From DATDPY01 sp964395765 (GTDB lineage Bacteria; Bacteroidota; Bacteroidia; Cytophagales; Cyclobacteriaceae), in assembly GCA_964395765.1 (NCBI GenBank), contig CAYNCU010000122.1:1-12953 (forward strand): 12,953 bases of DNA. Direction: 5' to 3'. The translations under genes were made by a program, and so were the position numbers. The notes under the pieces were generated by a model, which saw only the letters and a list, made by a program, of their open reading frames with translations, searched no databases and had not been told where the DNA came from. Shown here in pieces: positions 1 to 7,097 of the stretch; the first letter of the stretch is position 1, and each line of letters begins with the position of its first letter.

Positions 1-247
1 GGAGTTTTTCAGCCTTGGGCAGGTCCTGGGTGAAACTGGCCAGGCGCATATCGGACTTGCTCTGAACGGCAGCGATCCTGTCTTCCAGGCCGGACTGGGC
101 ATTTACTTCTGTATAGATGCATAGAAGAGCAACGATAAAAATAAGCATGGCAGCCTTAAAAGAATGCACCAGGTGCAATTTATCGGCGCGAGCATTAATT
201 CTGATTTCGAGAAGGTCCTGAGCGTTGGTACAAGTTAAATTTTTCAT
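1..247 (-). CDS. Partial exported or membrane-anchored protein, function unknown (C-terminus off the window)
   Basis: The reading frame stays open from an ATG at 247 down to base 1, giving 82 residues. Residues about 32-51 form a hydrophobic stretch (AAMLIFIVALLCIYTEVNAQ) ending in ...NAQ, which is typical of Bacteroidota signal peptides. The mature part starts SGLEDRIAAVQSK and looks helical and charged. I chose the ATG at 247 because it gives the hydrophobic stretch a preceding segment with basic residues. The ATG at 148 would start directly on the hydrophobic core, but it has a weak AAGG upstream and cannot be excluded. No family is recognised from this fragment. The gene is divergent from the histidine kinase at 634, with 386 nt between them. 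The codons look ordinary, so I believe it is a real gene, but its function cannot be given. Confidence 0.6.
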   Translation of the reverse strand, partial: MKNLTCTNAQDLLEIRINARADKLHLVHSFKAAMLIFIVALLCIYTEVNAQSGLEDRIAAVQSKSDMRLASFTQDLPKAEKL

Positions 248-481
248 GGTATTAATATTTAATTGTTTAATCATGATGTAAAGGTAGATAGGCAGACCGG
301 GCCAATTATGAGAGAAAAACCCATTTAATAGATTAGGTAAATCACCTATATTTCAAAAAGCATCAGAAATAAAAAAAATTATATTTTTTAAGCAAATAAT
401 ACATAAATCGTGTATATTGTGTAAAGGTTTATCATTCGATAAATAAGAGCAAAGGGATATTTGTCGACCAAAAAGCTATAA

Positions 482-512
482 AAACCGGCGCTTTTTAAAT
501 CAAAGCCGGTTT
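482..512. terminator. Terminator-like hairpin in the divergent region
   Basis: The left arm AAACCGG(CG)CTTT at 482-494 pairs with AAAGCCGGTTT at 502-512. This gives an 11-bp stem with a 2-nt bulge and a 7-nt loop. T-rich sequence follows on both strands: GTTTCATTATTTT on plus, and further Ts (TATAGCTTTTT) on minus. It could therefore end transcripts in either direction. No visible gene ends here, so its target is unclear. It might end a small RNA or be part of the leader of the kinase gene. Confidence 0.5.
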
Positions 513-568
513 GTTTCATTATTTTATAATAACGGGGCTATTTCCGGGAAATTCCTGAATTAGTGAAA

Positions 569-594
569 ATTAAGAATTTGTGCAGATTCTTAAT
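569..594. promoter_or_regulatory. Perfect inverted repeat upstream of the histidine kinase, candidate operator
   Basis: ATTAAGAAT (569-577) is matched exactly by its reverse complement ATTCTTAAT (586-594), with an 8-nt spacer. The repeat ends 39 bases before the kinase ATG, a position that suits a binding site for a dimeric regulator. It could also form a weak A/T-rich RNA hairpin in the leader. No regulator gene lies next to it, so the binding partner is unknown. Confidence 0.35.
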
Positions 595-633
595 ATTCAT
601 TAAAAAATTTATGTTCAATAATGAAAATAGCGC

Positions 634-1785
634 ATGGGAGAAGCTATAAAAAAACTAAAGATCCTGATGCTGGAGGATATGGAAAGCGATGCGGGCCTTG
701 TCGAATGGACACTTAAAAAAGCCAATATCAAATTCGAAAGCAAAAGGGTAGATACCGAAAGTGAATTCAGGGAAGGGATCAAAACTTTTCAGCCCGATAT
801 AATTTTATCGGATCATTCTCTTCCTCAATTCAATTCCATGGACGCCTTTAAAATATGTAAGGAGCAAAACCTTGATGTGCCTTTTATCCTGGTAACGGGA
901 ACGGTTTCGGAAGAGTTCGCAGTAACCAGCCTGAAGGACGGAATTGATGACTATATACTAAAATCAAATCTGACACGCCTTCCCGTGGCACTTCAAAGCG
1001 CGTTGAAACAAAGAAGACTGGAAAAATTAAAGGAGAAAGCGGATATTGATTTAATGCTGCAGAATGAACGATTATTAAAAACAAACCGGGAACTGGATAA
1101 TTTTGCCTATAATGTTTCCCATAACCTGAAAGCGCCGCTGGTATCAGTACTCGGCCTGATCAACCTGATTAAAATTGAAGATCAAAAAGAAGGCGGGAGG
1201 TTTATGGAATTGATCGATCTCATGAAAAGCAGCATAGATAAGCTGAACCTGACTCTTTCGAACATACTGAATCATTCGAGGAATTCCAGGACGGATTTAC
1301 AGCGCGAATCGGTTGATTTCAATGTTTTGATTGAAAGGAACTATAAAGACCTTCAGCATTTTTGGGATATCAGGGACATTGAAATCCAGGTGGACGTGAA
1401 GCAGTCGATTGATTTTAATTCAGATAAATACCGGTTGGATATAATTTTTAATAATTTACTTTCTAATTCGATCAAATATACGGATCGGGAAAAGCCGGAT
1501 CATTTTATTCGTATCAACGGAGAAGTCACAACGGAATATGCTGATATCAATATTGAAGATAATGGTATAGGAATAAAAAAGGACCAGCTTCCAAAGGTAT
1601 TTGAAATGTTCACCAGGGGAACGGAAATCAGCGATGGTTCGGGGCTTGGCTTATATATCGTCAAGGAAATGGTTGACCGTATGCAAGGAATAATTGGAAT
1701 AGATTCTGAAGAAGGAAAGGGAACAAGAATAACGCTCCGACTTCCGCAAATGGCTGACGAAAACAATTCCGCAAAGCCGGATTAA
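634..1785 (+). CDS. Cytoplasmic histidine kinase with N-terminal receiver domain (REC-HisKA-HATPase)
   Basis: This is a signalling kinase of 383 residues. A receiver domain spans about residues 8-125: acidic pair E14/D15, phospho-acceptor D60 (ILSDHSLP), T88 in LVTGT, and K110 in ILKSN. A linker helix (about 126-155) leads into a HisKA dimerisation domain with the H-box FAYNVSHNLKAPL, phospho-acceptor H163. The HATPase domain has the N-box NNLLSNSIKYT (N274, N278), the G1 box DNGIGI (309-314) and the G2 box GSGLGL (335-340). All key residues for both phosphoryl acceptance and ATP binding are present. There is no membrane segment or signal peptide, so it should be soluble and may receive its input as phosphate on D60. 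By family logic it either responds to an upstream kinase or works in a phosphorelay. No DNA-binding response regulator is adjacent, so it is an orphan here. The gene appears monocistronic, with a terminator right after it. Confidence 0.93.
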   Translation: MGEAIKKLKILMLEDMESDAGLVEWTLKKANIKFESKRVDTESEFREGIKTFQPDIILSDHSLPQFNSMDAFKICKEQNLDVPFILVTGTVSEEFAVTSLKDGIDDYILKSNLTRLPVALQSALKQRRLEKLKEKADIDLMLQNERLLKTNRELDNFAYNVSHNLKAPLVSVLGLINLIKIEDQKEGGRFMELIDLMKSSIDKLNLTLSNILNHSRNSRTDLQRESVDFNVLIERNYKDLQHFWDIRDIEIQVDVKQSIDFNSDKYRLDIIFNNLLSNSIKYTDREKPDHFIRINGEVTTEYADINIEDNGIGIKKDQLPKVFEMFTRGTEISDGSGLGLYIVKEMVDRMQGIIGIDSEEGKGTRITLRLPQMADENNSAKPD

Positions 1786-1799
1786 AATTGAGATTGAAT

Positions 1800-1851
1800 A
1801 AAAGGCACCGGAATTTTTAGAAGATTTTATTGACCTGTCCCGGTACCTTTT
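1800..1851. terminator. Bidirectional terminator between convergent genes
   Basis: AAAAGGCACCGG (1800-1811) pairs with CCGGTACCTTTT (1840-1851) over 12 positions with a single C-A mismatch and a 28-nt loop. The A-run and T-run at the ends make it work in both directions. It starts 15 nt after the kinase stop codon and ends 12 nt before the stop of the convergent isomerase-like gene, so it probably serves both. Confidence 0.75.
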
Positions 1852-1863
1852 ATTAATATTATA

Positions 1864-2793
1864 TCAAACAAATTTGGCTTTTTGCAGGTATTTAAAGCTT
1901 ATCTCTATGCTTTCAAAAGGTGTTTTATGTGTTTCATCCTGTTCAACAAAGAAATATTTCATTCCTGCCAAATTCCTTTGAGCAAAAATCTTTGCAAAAT
2001 CAATGACGCCATTACCCACCTCGGTGAAATCTTTTTTCGGCGTATTATCCATGTCCTTCACATGCCACATCGGAAAACGGCCGGGGGCCTTATGGAAATA
2101 GGCGATCGGATCGGCTCCTGCAAAGGTGACCCAGTAGAGGTCCATTTCCAGTTTCACAAGATCGGGATCGGCCTGTTCGATGATCAGGTCATAGGGGAGC
2201 TGACCGTCGAGCTTGTCAAATTCAAACCAATGATTGTGGTAAGCGAACTGAAGTCCCGTATCCTTACATACCTTCCCGAACTTATTCCAGATATCGATAT
2301 TGTGTTTGAAATCATCCAGGGTTTTACGATCCGATTCATTCAGATAAGCCCATACCAAGTAGTGAGCTCCGGAAGATTTAATGTCATCCGCCATTTTTTT
2401 CATCCGGTCCATGACCGCATCATTTCCGCCCTCGGTAGATAAGGAAGAAAGGGTATGGCAGCTTGGCATGGTCATACCCAGGCTTTCCACCAGGCTTTTG
2501 AATTCCACGGGCGTTTTCCCGAGAATTTTTCCGTTATCATACCCGAAACCTTCCACCCATTTATAACCAATGGAGGCAACCTTTTTCAAAACGGATTCAA
2601 CTCCTTCTTTCTGAATGTCAGTCCTGACGGTATATAACTGCAGACCTATTTTTTTTACATCGCTGGAGGTCAGCGATTTCAATAAACCTGAAGATCCGGT
2701 TTTTTTAATTGCGCCGTACGCCAACGGGCTTGCCAATAATCCGGAAGCCGCCAGGGCTCCGGCCGCTTTCAGAAATTCTCTTCTTGATTTCAT
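1864..2793 (-). CDS. Tat-exported sugar phosphate isomerase/epimerase-like TIM-barrel protein
   Basis: The 309-residue product belongs to the xylose isomerase-like TIM-barrel superfamily (AP endonuclease 2 fold), whose members isomerise or epimerise sugars using a divalent metal. The N-terminus KSRREFLKAAG (2-12) followed by a hydrophobic stretch to about residue 27 is a Tat signal of the S-R-R-x-F-L-K type, so the protein is probably exported folded. The barrel opens with IGLQLYTVR (49-57). Likely metal and substrate residues follow in the usual order: H186/H188 in YHNHWFEF, E216/D218 in LEMDLYW, H244/D247 in HVKDMD, and E284 in VEQD. EVGNG (258-262) is also typical. The length is normal for the family. 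It may be co-transcribed with the SGNH hydrolase upstream (167-nt gap), but no shared pathway is evident and the sugar substrate cannot be read from sequence. Confidence 0.88.
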   Translation of the reverse strand: MKSRREFLKAAGALAASGLLASPLAYGAIKKTGSSGLLKSLTSSDVKKIGLQLYTVRTDIQKEGVESVLKKVASIGYKWVEGFGYDNGKILGKTPVEFKSLVESLGMTMPSCHTLSSLSTEGGNDAVMDRMKKMADDIKSSGAHYLVWAYLNESDRKTLDDFKHNIDIWNKFGKVCKDTGLQFAYHNHWFEFDKLDGQLPYDLIIEQADPDLVKLEMDLYWVTFAGADPIAYFHKAPGRFPMWHVKDMDNTPKKDFTEVGNGVIDFAKIFAQRNLAGMKYFFVEQDETHKTPFESIEISFKYLQKAKFV

Positions 2794-2960
2794 TTCAACT
2801 TTATTAGGTTAATTATATTTATAAAAATCTGATTCGGTTAATTTATATGATATCAATTTATATATTTTTTTTGATCTTTGCCTGGCATATATAGTTTTTA
2901 CAGTTTGATTTTTGTATAAATGCCGGACAGGTTCCCCTATTTTCAATAATAATTAACATC

Positions 2961-3605
2961 TCAGAGAATTCCTTTGATAACTTTATATACATTTTCTGCC
3001 ACGATCTTATGTCCTTTCGCAGTGGGATGAATTCCATCTGCCTGGTTAAGTTCCGGGTCTCCACCGACGCCTTCCAATAAAAAAGGAATAAGCATCGCAT
3101 GATTTTTTTTTGCCAGTACAGGAAAAATTCCTGAAAATTCAGTCGTGTATTGTTCTCCCATATTCGGCGGAATTTTCATCCCGGCAATCACAATTTTCGC
3201 CTTCGGATACCTGGCTTTTACTCTATCGATGATGGCCTGCAGATTTAATTTCGTCTGATCGAGGGACAAGCCCCTTAGCCCGTCGTTCCCCCCGAGTTCA
3301 AGGATGAAAATATCAACAGGCTGACGGAGAATCCAGTCAATCCGGCTTAAGCCGTCAGCGGAAGTATCGCCGCTAAGGCCTGCATTGATCACCACATCAT
3401 TTTTACCGGCCTTATTGATCAATTCCTGCAGGATAGCGGGGTAGGCCTGTGAAGGTTCGACCCCATATCCTGCCGTGATACTGTTGCCGAAACATACTAT
3501 TCTTTTTGAATCGTTACTTTTGTGACCAGTTGGCGTAGAATGAATGCCCATTGCCGGATGGATTAGAAACAGGGCGACGATAAAGATGGAAAAACGAAAT
3601 TGCAT
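2961..3605 (-). CDS. TesA-like SGNH hydrolase (arylesterase / acyl-thioesterase / lysophospholipase family)
   Basis: This is a 214-residue SGNH esterase, the usual size for the TesA/arylesterase group, which cleaves acyl esters or thioesters in the periplasm. Residues 1-20 form a signal peptide (basic start, then FSIFIVALFLIHPAMG). Block I is FGNSITAGYGV with nucleophile S42. Block II is NAGLSGDTS, with G79 as the likely oxyanion-hole glycine. Block III is GGND with N107. Block V is DGIHPT with D190 and H193 completing the triad. The usual G-D-S of block I is G-N-S here; that position is not the nucleophile, so activity is still expected. It is divergent from the ABC ATPase and permease genes, exactly as tesA is from ybbA-ybbP in E. 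coli, which supports the TesA-like assignment. The natural substrate is not shown by the sequence. Confidence 0.92.
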   Translation of the reverse strand: MQFRFSIFIVALFLIHPAMGIHSTPTGHKSNDSKRIVCFGNSITAGYGVEPSQAYPAILQELINKAGKNDVVINAGLSGDTSADGLSRIDWILRQPVDIFILELGGNDGLRGLSLDQTKLNLQAIIDRVKARYPKAKIVIAGMKIPPNMGEQYTTEFSGIFPVLAKKNHAMLIPFLLEGVGGDPELNQADGIHPTAKGHKIVAENVYKVIKGIL

Positions 3606-3644
3606 TGGCAGATCAATTATAATATAAACCGTTCATGTATTAAA

Positions 3645-3652
3645 CAAAGCTA
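3645..3652 (-). promoter_or_regulatory. Candidate -7 promoter element (TAnnTTTG) for the SGNH hydrolase
   Basis: Read on the minus strand this is TAGCTTTG, an exact match to the Bacteroidota -7 consensus TAnnTTTG. It would place the transcription start about 30 nt before the ATG at 3605, a reasonable leader length. I see no clear TTG at the -33 position, so support is partial. The 107-nt divergent spacer must also hold the promoter for the ABC genes, for which I found no clear element. Confidence 0.35.
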
Positions 3653-3712
3653 TTTTAATTTACATTTAATAATATGCATTTATAAAATTGTTTATAGGTC
3701 ATTAATATATCA

Positions 3713-4396
3713 ATGGAGACAATACTAAAAGTTGAACACCTGGTAAAAAAATTTCACTCCGGCAAAGAAGAAATAACCGTTTTAAATGATATTAATTTCC
3801 AGGTTGGCAATGGGGAAGGTATATCAATTATCGGGCCATCCGGCAGCGGGAAAACTACTTTATTGGGATTATGTGCAGGACTTGACAGTCCCACGTCTGG
3901 AACCGTTACGCTCATGGACCTTCAGTTGAACCGGATGAGTGAAGATGACCGCGCTTACCTCCGGAATCAACATGTGGGATTTGTTTTTCAGAATTTTCAG
4001 TTGATTCCCACCTTAACCACCTTCGAAAACGTTCTTATTCCCCTTGAAATAAGAGGAGAAAAAAACGGCAATAAATCTGCCATGGACCTGCTGGACAGGG
4101 TTGGTCTTACCGACAGGATCACCCATTATCCTTCCCAGCTTTCAGGAGGGGAACAACAAAGGGTGGCCATCGCAAGAGCATTTGTATCGTCTCCCAAAAT
4201 CGTTTTCGTGGATGAGCCGACCGGTAACCTGGATGAGGAAACGGCAACGACGATCACCGAATTATTGTTCACTATGAACCGTGAACAGGGTACAACGCTG
4301 ATCCTGGTCACCCATAACCAGGTGCTGGCGGAAAATACAGGGAGGGTACTGACGATCAGAAGAGGAAAGCTTGAACTGGATCATAAAACTGATTAA
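3713..4396 (+). CDS. ABC transporter ATP-binding protein, YbbA/LolD/MacB-type
   Basis: This is a complete 227-residue ATPase subunit that would energise the membrane protein encoded just downstream. Walker A is GPSGSGKT (41-48), the Q-loop glutamine is Q93 (FVFQNFQLIP), the signature is LSGGEQQR (143-150), and Walker B is IVFVDEP (163-169) with catalytic E168. The D-loop (GNLD) and switch histidine H201 (VTHN) follow. The NFQLIPTLT segment after the Q-loop and the EPTGNLD motif are typical of the LolD/MacB/FtsE group, whose members drive substrate extrusion or mechanotransmission instead of classical import. With the divergent TesA-like gene and the large FtsX-type permease, the best match is YbbA. 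The permease begins five bases after the stop codon, indicating an operon with coupled translation. Confidence 0.93.
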   Translation: METILKVEHLVKKFHSGKEEITVLNDINFQVGNGEGISIIGPSGSGKTTLLGLCAGLDSPTSGTVTLMDLQLNRMSEDDRAYLRNQHVGFVFQNFQLIPTLTTFENVLIPLEIRGEKNGNKSAMDLLDRVGLTDRITHYPSQLSGGEQQRVAIARAFVSSPKIVFVDEPTGNLDEETATTITELLFTMNREQGTTLILVTHNQVLAENTGRVLTIRRGKLELDHKTD

Positions 4397-4401
4397 GGGA
4401 C

Positions 4402-6966
4402 TTGGATTATAAAATCAAATTAATTAGGAAAAACAGCCGTTCCTTTTTTTCGCGGTGGATATGGAAACTGGCATGGAAGGATGCCATGCATAACCGGAAC
4501 CGGCTGATCCTCTTTATATCTTCCATAATTATCGGCATTGCCGCCCTTGTGGCTATTAATTCATTTAATGTAAACCTTCAGAAGGACATTGACCGGCAGG
4601 CGAAAGAATTGCTCGGAGCGGATATTTCGGTGTCTAGCGGGAACCAGCCATTTGATTCCACTTTTCTGCTTTTCCTGGATTCACTGCATTTTAAAATGGC
4701 TTCAGATGCACGATTTGCTTCTATGGTTTACTTTCCGAAAAACGGAGGTAACCGGCTTATTGAAGTGAAAGCGATTAAAGGGCGGTATCCGTTTTATGGA
4801 AAGATCCAGTTAACCGATAATACCGACATCAATAATTTTTATGACGGTAATTCCTCCATGATCGATGAAAGCCTCGCCATTCAATACGGTATTAAAAAAG
4901 GCGATTCCCTTAAGCTGGGGAAAGAAACATTTTACATTTATGCTATAGTCCGTCAATTTCCGGGCAATTCCAGTATCAGTACAACTTTTGCCCCTTCTGT
5001 ATATATTCCCTATCACTGCCTCAATAAAACGGGCCTCATCCAATACGGGAGCCGGGTCAGTTACCGGAAATATTTGTATCTATCAGGTGTCGATCCGGAT
5101 AAAACCGAAAAAATAATCCGACCTGAAGCGCAAAAATATCATTACCGGATTGATACGGTTAACTCTCGCAAACAGGATCTGGGAAGAAGCTTCACGAACC
5201 TATACCGATTTTTCAACCTTCTTGCATTTATAGCCCTGATTCTCGGAAGTATCGGGGTTTCCAGTTCCGTCCATATTTACCTGAAAGAAAAAAGAAACAG
5301 TGCCGCCGTGTTGCGATGTCTCGGGTCCACGGGATGGCAGCTCTTTTATGTATTTTTTATACAGATCAATATACTGGGCTTTCTCGGAACGATTTTCGGA
5401 ATTCTATGCGGAATTCTGGTCCAGTATTTTCTCCCGTTCATTGTCAGCGATTTCCTCCCGGTATCGGTAACCTTCGGCCTTTCTTACGGAGCGATTGCGG
5501 AAGGGTTTTTTGTAGGATTAATCATGTCCGTTTTATTCGCAGCCCTGCCGCTTTCGGATATCCGCCTGGTATCGCCTATGCAAATTTTCAGATCGACGAT
5601 TGAACCGATCCGGAAATTTTCAAAATTCCGTTATCTCATCCTTTTATTATTGTTCCTTTTTCCCTGGTTGTTTGCCGTCCTGCAGACCCGGAGCTGGATA
5701 TACGGAACTGTTTTTACACTTGCCCTCATATTGATCTTTATTTGCCTGTGGTTGGTGGGAAAATTACTACTTTGGCTATCGGTTCGATTACTTCCCCGGA
5801 GATCCGGTTTTGCGATGCACCAGGGATTGGCGAATTTATTCAGGCCCGGAAACCAGACTATTATTCTTATAATTGTAATCGGCCTGGGTACATTTATCCT
5901 GGTTACCATGAACCTGGTTCAAAACAGTTTACTGGGACAGGTTGAATTTGCGGGATCCGGGCAACGGCCCAATACCATTATTTTTGATATTCAACCCGGC
6001 CAGAAGGATCAGTTGGTGAAATATACCGAGTCTCAGCATATACCGGTCATGCAATTGGTTCCGATCGTGACCATGCGGCTTAAATCATTGAAAGGAAAAT
6101 CAGTCGAAGAATGGAGGAAAGATTCCACAGCCGATATTTCACACTGGGCGCTCGGGCATGAATACCGGGTTACTTACAGGGACTCACTGATTGGTTCCGA
6201 ATCGTTAATCAAAGGGAAGTTATATCCTGCGCCTGTGGGAAACGATTCCCTTTATGTTTCTGTTTCCGATAACCTGGCCGAAAACCTGAAACTGAAAATA
6301 GGAGACCCTCTGGAATTCAATGTTCAAGGCGTCCCGATGACGACCTATGTGGGAAGTATCAGGAAAGTTGACTGGCAACGGATACAAACTAATTTTATGG
6401 TCGTTTTTCCAACGGGAGTCCTGGAGCAGGCTCCACAGTTTTTTGTATTGATCACGCGGATAAATTCAAAAACCAAGTCCGCCGATTTTCAACGATCGCT
6501 GGTGGAAAAATTTCCCAATATTTCCGTGATTGACCTCACTTTGATCCTTGAAACCCTTGACCAGATCTTTGACAAAGTACAATTGGTGATCCGCTTTATG
6601 GCCATCTTCAGTGTCCTGACCGGGCTTTTTGTTTTATCGGGAGCGGTAGCCAACAGCAAATATGCACGTTTACACGAAAATGTACTGTTAAGGACCATCG
6701 GCGCGCTTAGAAAACAGATTGTAAAAATGACTTTCGTGGAATATATATTATTGGGGATTTTTTCCGTGGCGGTAGGAACATCACTTTCCATTTTATCTTC
6801 CTGGGGGCTTGCCCGGTATTTTTTTGAAATTAAATTCAAGCTGGTTTGGTTACCGGTATTGGGAATTGCCGGCATCGTAATTTTCCTGACAGTCTTTGTA
6901 GGTTGGTTGAATTCCCGTTCGGTGCTGAACCGCTCTCCGCTGGAGGTCTTACGTAAAGAGGTTTAG
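4402..6966 (+). CDS. ABC transporter permease, YbbP-like (double FtsX/MacB-PCD)
   Basis: This is an 854-residue inner-membrane permease, close to the roughly 800 residues of E. coli YbbP. I see about ten membrane segments: 35-53; three between about 272 and 384; two between 410 and 460; one at 486-505; and three at the C-terminus. Two large extracytoplasmic domains (about 55-265 and 510-730) separate them, giving the duplicated MacB-PCD plus FtsX layout. The segment LPLSDIRLVSPMQIFR (383-398) is the conserved FtsX-family exit from the membrane, and GLANLFRPGNQT (475-486) marks the second half. The start is taken as TTG at 4402. In-frame TGA lies at 4390-4392, no ATG occurs before codon 29, and the residues before that codon (RWIWKLAWKDA) resemble the Trp/Arg-rich start of YbbP. 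AAGGGA lies one base before the TTG, closer than a normal Shine-Dalgarno. The substrate is unknown but likely hydrophobic or lipid-linked. Confidence 0.92.
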   Translation: MDYKIKLIRKNSRSFFSRWIWKLAWKDAMHNRNRLILFISSIIIGIAALVAINSFNVNLQKDIDRQAKELLGADISVSSGNQPFDSTFLLFLDSLHFKMASDARFASMVYFPKNGGNRLIEVKAIKGRYPFYGKIQLTDNTDINNFYDGNSSMIDESLAIQYGIKKGDSLKLGKETFYIYAIVRQFPGNSSISTTFAPSVYIPYHCLNKTGLIQYGSRVSYRKYLYLSGVDPDKTEKIIRPEAQKYHYRIDTVNSRKQDLGRSFTNLYRFFNLLAFIALILGSIGVSSSVHIYLKEKRNSAAVLRCLGSTGWQLFYVFFIQINILGFLGTIFGILCGILVQYFLPFIVSDFLPVSVTFGLSYGAIAEGFFVGLIMSVLFAALPLSDIRLVSPMQIFRSTIEPIRKFSKFRYLILLLLFLFPWLFAVLQTRSWIYGTVFTLALILIFICLWLVGKLLLWLSVRLLPRRSGFAMHQGLANLFRPGNQTIILIIVIGLGTFILVTMNLVQNSLLGQVEFAGSGQRPNTIIFDIQPGQKDQLVKYTESQHIPVMQLVPIVTMRLKSLKGKSVEEWRKDSTADISHWALGHEYRVTYRDSLIGSESLIKGKLYPAPVGNDSLYVSVSDNLAENLKLKIGDPLEFNVQGVPMTTYVGSIRKVDWQRIQTNFMVVFPTGVLEQAPQFFVLITRINSKTKSADFQRSLVEKFPNISVIDLTLILETLDQIFDKVQLVIRFMAIFSVLTGLFVLSGAVANSKYARLHENVLLRTIGALRKQIVKMTFVEYILLGIFSVAVGTSLSILSSWGLARYFFEIKFKLVWLPVLGIAGIVIFLTVFVGWLNSRSVLNRSPLEVLRKEV

Positions 6967-7097
6967 CAATGGATTTAATTTATTTCTATGTAATAAATCG
7001 ACATGGGAATTAATTTTTTAAGCTATGCTGTTATATCTTCGGGTATGATTTCAACCCGGTTTCCGGTTTTGATAAAGAGAAATATAAAAATATTCTA

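Larger units (their letters stand above)
248..633. other. Divergent intergenic region of 386 nt
   Basis: This A/T-rich stretch lies between two divergent genes and must carry both of their promoters. I see no convincing reading frame in it. It holds a terminator-like hairpin at 482-512, an odd-centred palindrome ATTTCCGGGAAAT at 540-552, and a perfect 9-bp inverted repeat at 569-594. A small hairpin TAGGT/ACCTA lies near 334-348. I found no exact TAnnTTTG promoter element; GATATTTG near 458 misses by one base. Confidence 0.6.

Noticed and set aside
1882..2442. 186-codon open frame on the plus strand
   Set aside because: It lies wholly antisense to the TIM-barrel gene, whose motifs and Tat signal are convincing. 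The plus-strand peptide shows no recognisable domain.
2858..3100. 80-codon open frame on the minus strand overlapping the end of the SGNH hydrolase gene
   Set aside because: It overlaps the block V region of the hydrolase in another frame, and its peptide looks like random coding.
6978..6998. Inverted repeat ATTTATT/AATAAAT after the permease stop
   Set aside because: The stem is seven A/T-only pairs with no G-C pair and no T-run of note, so it is not credible as a terminator.
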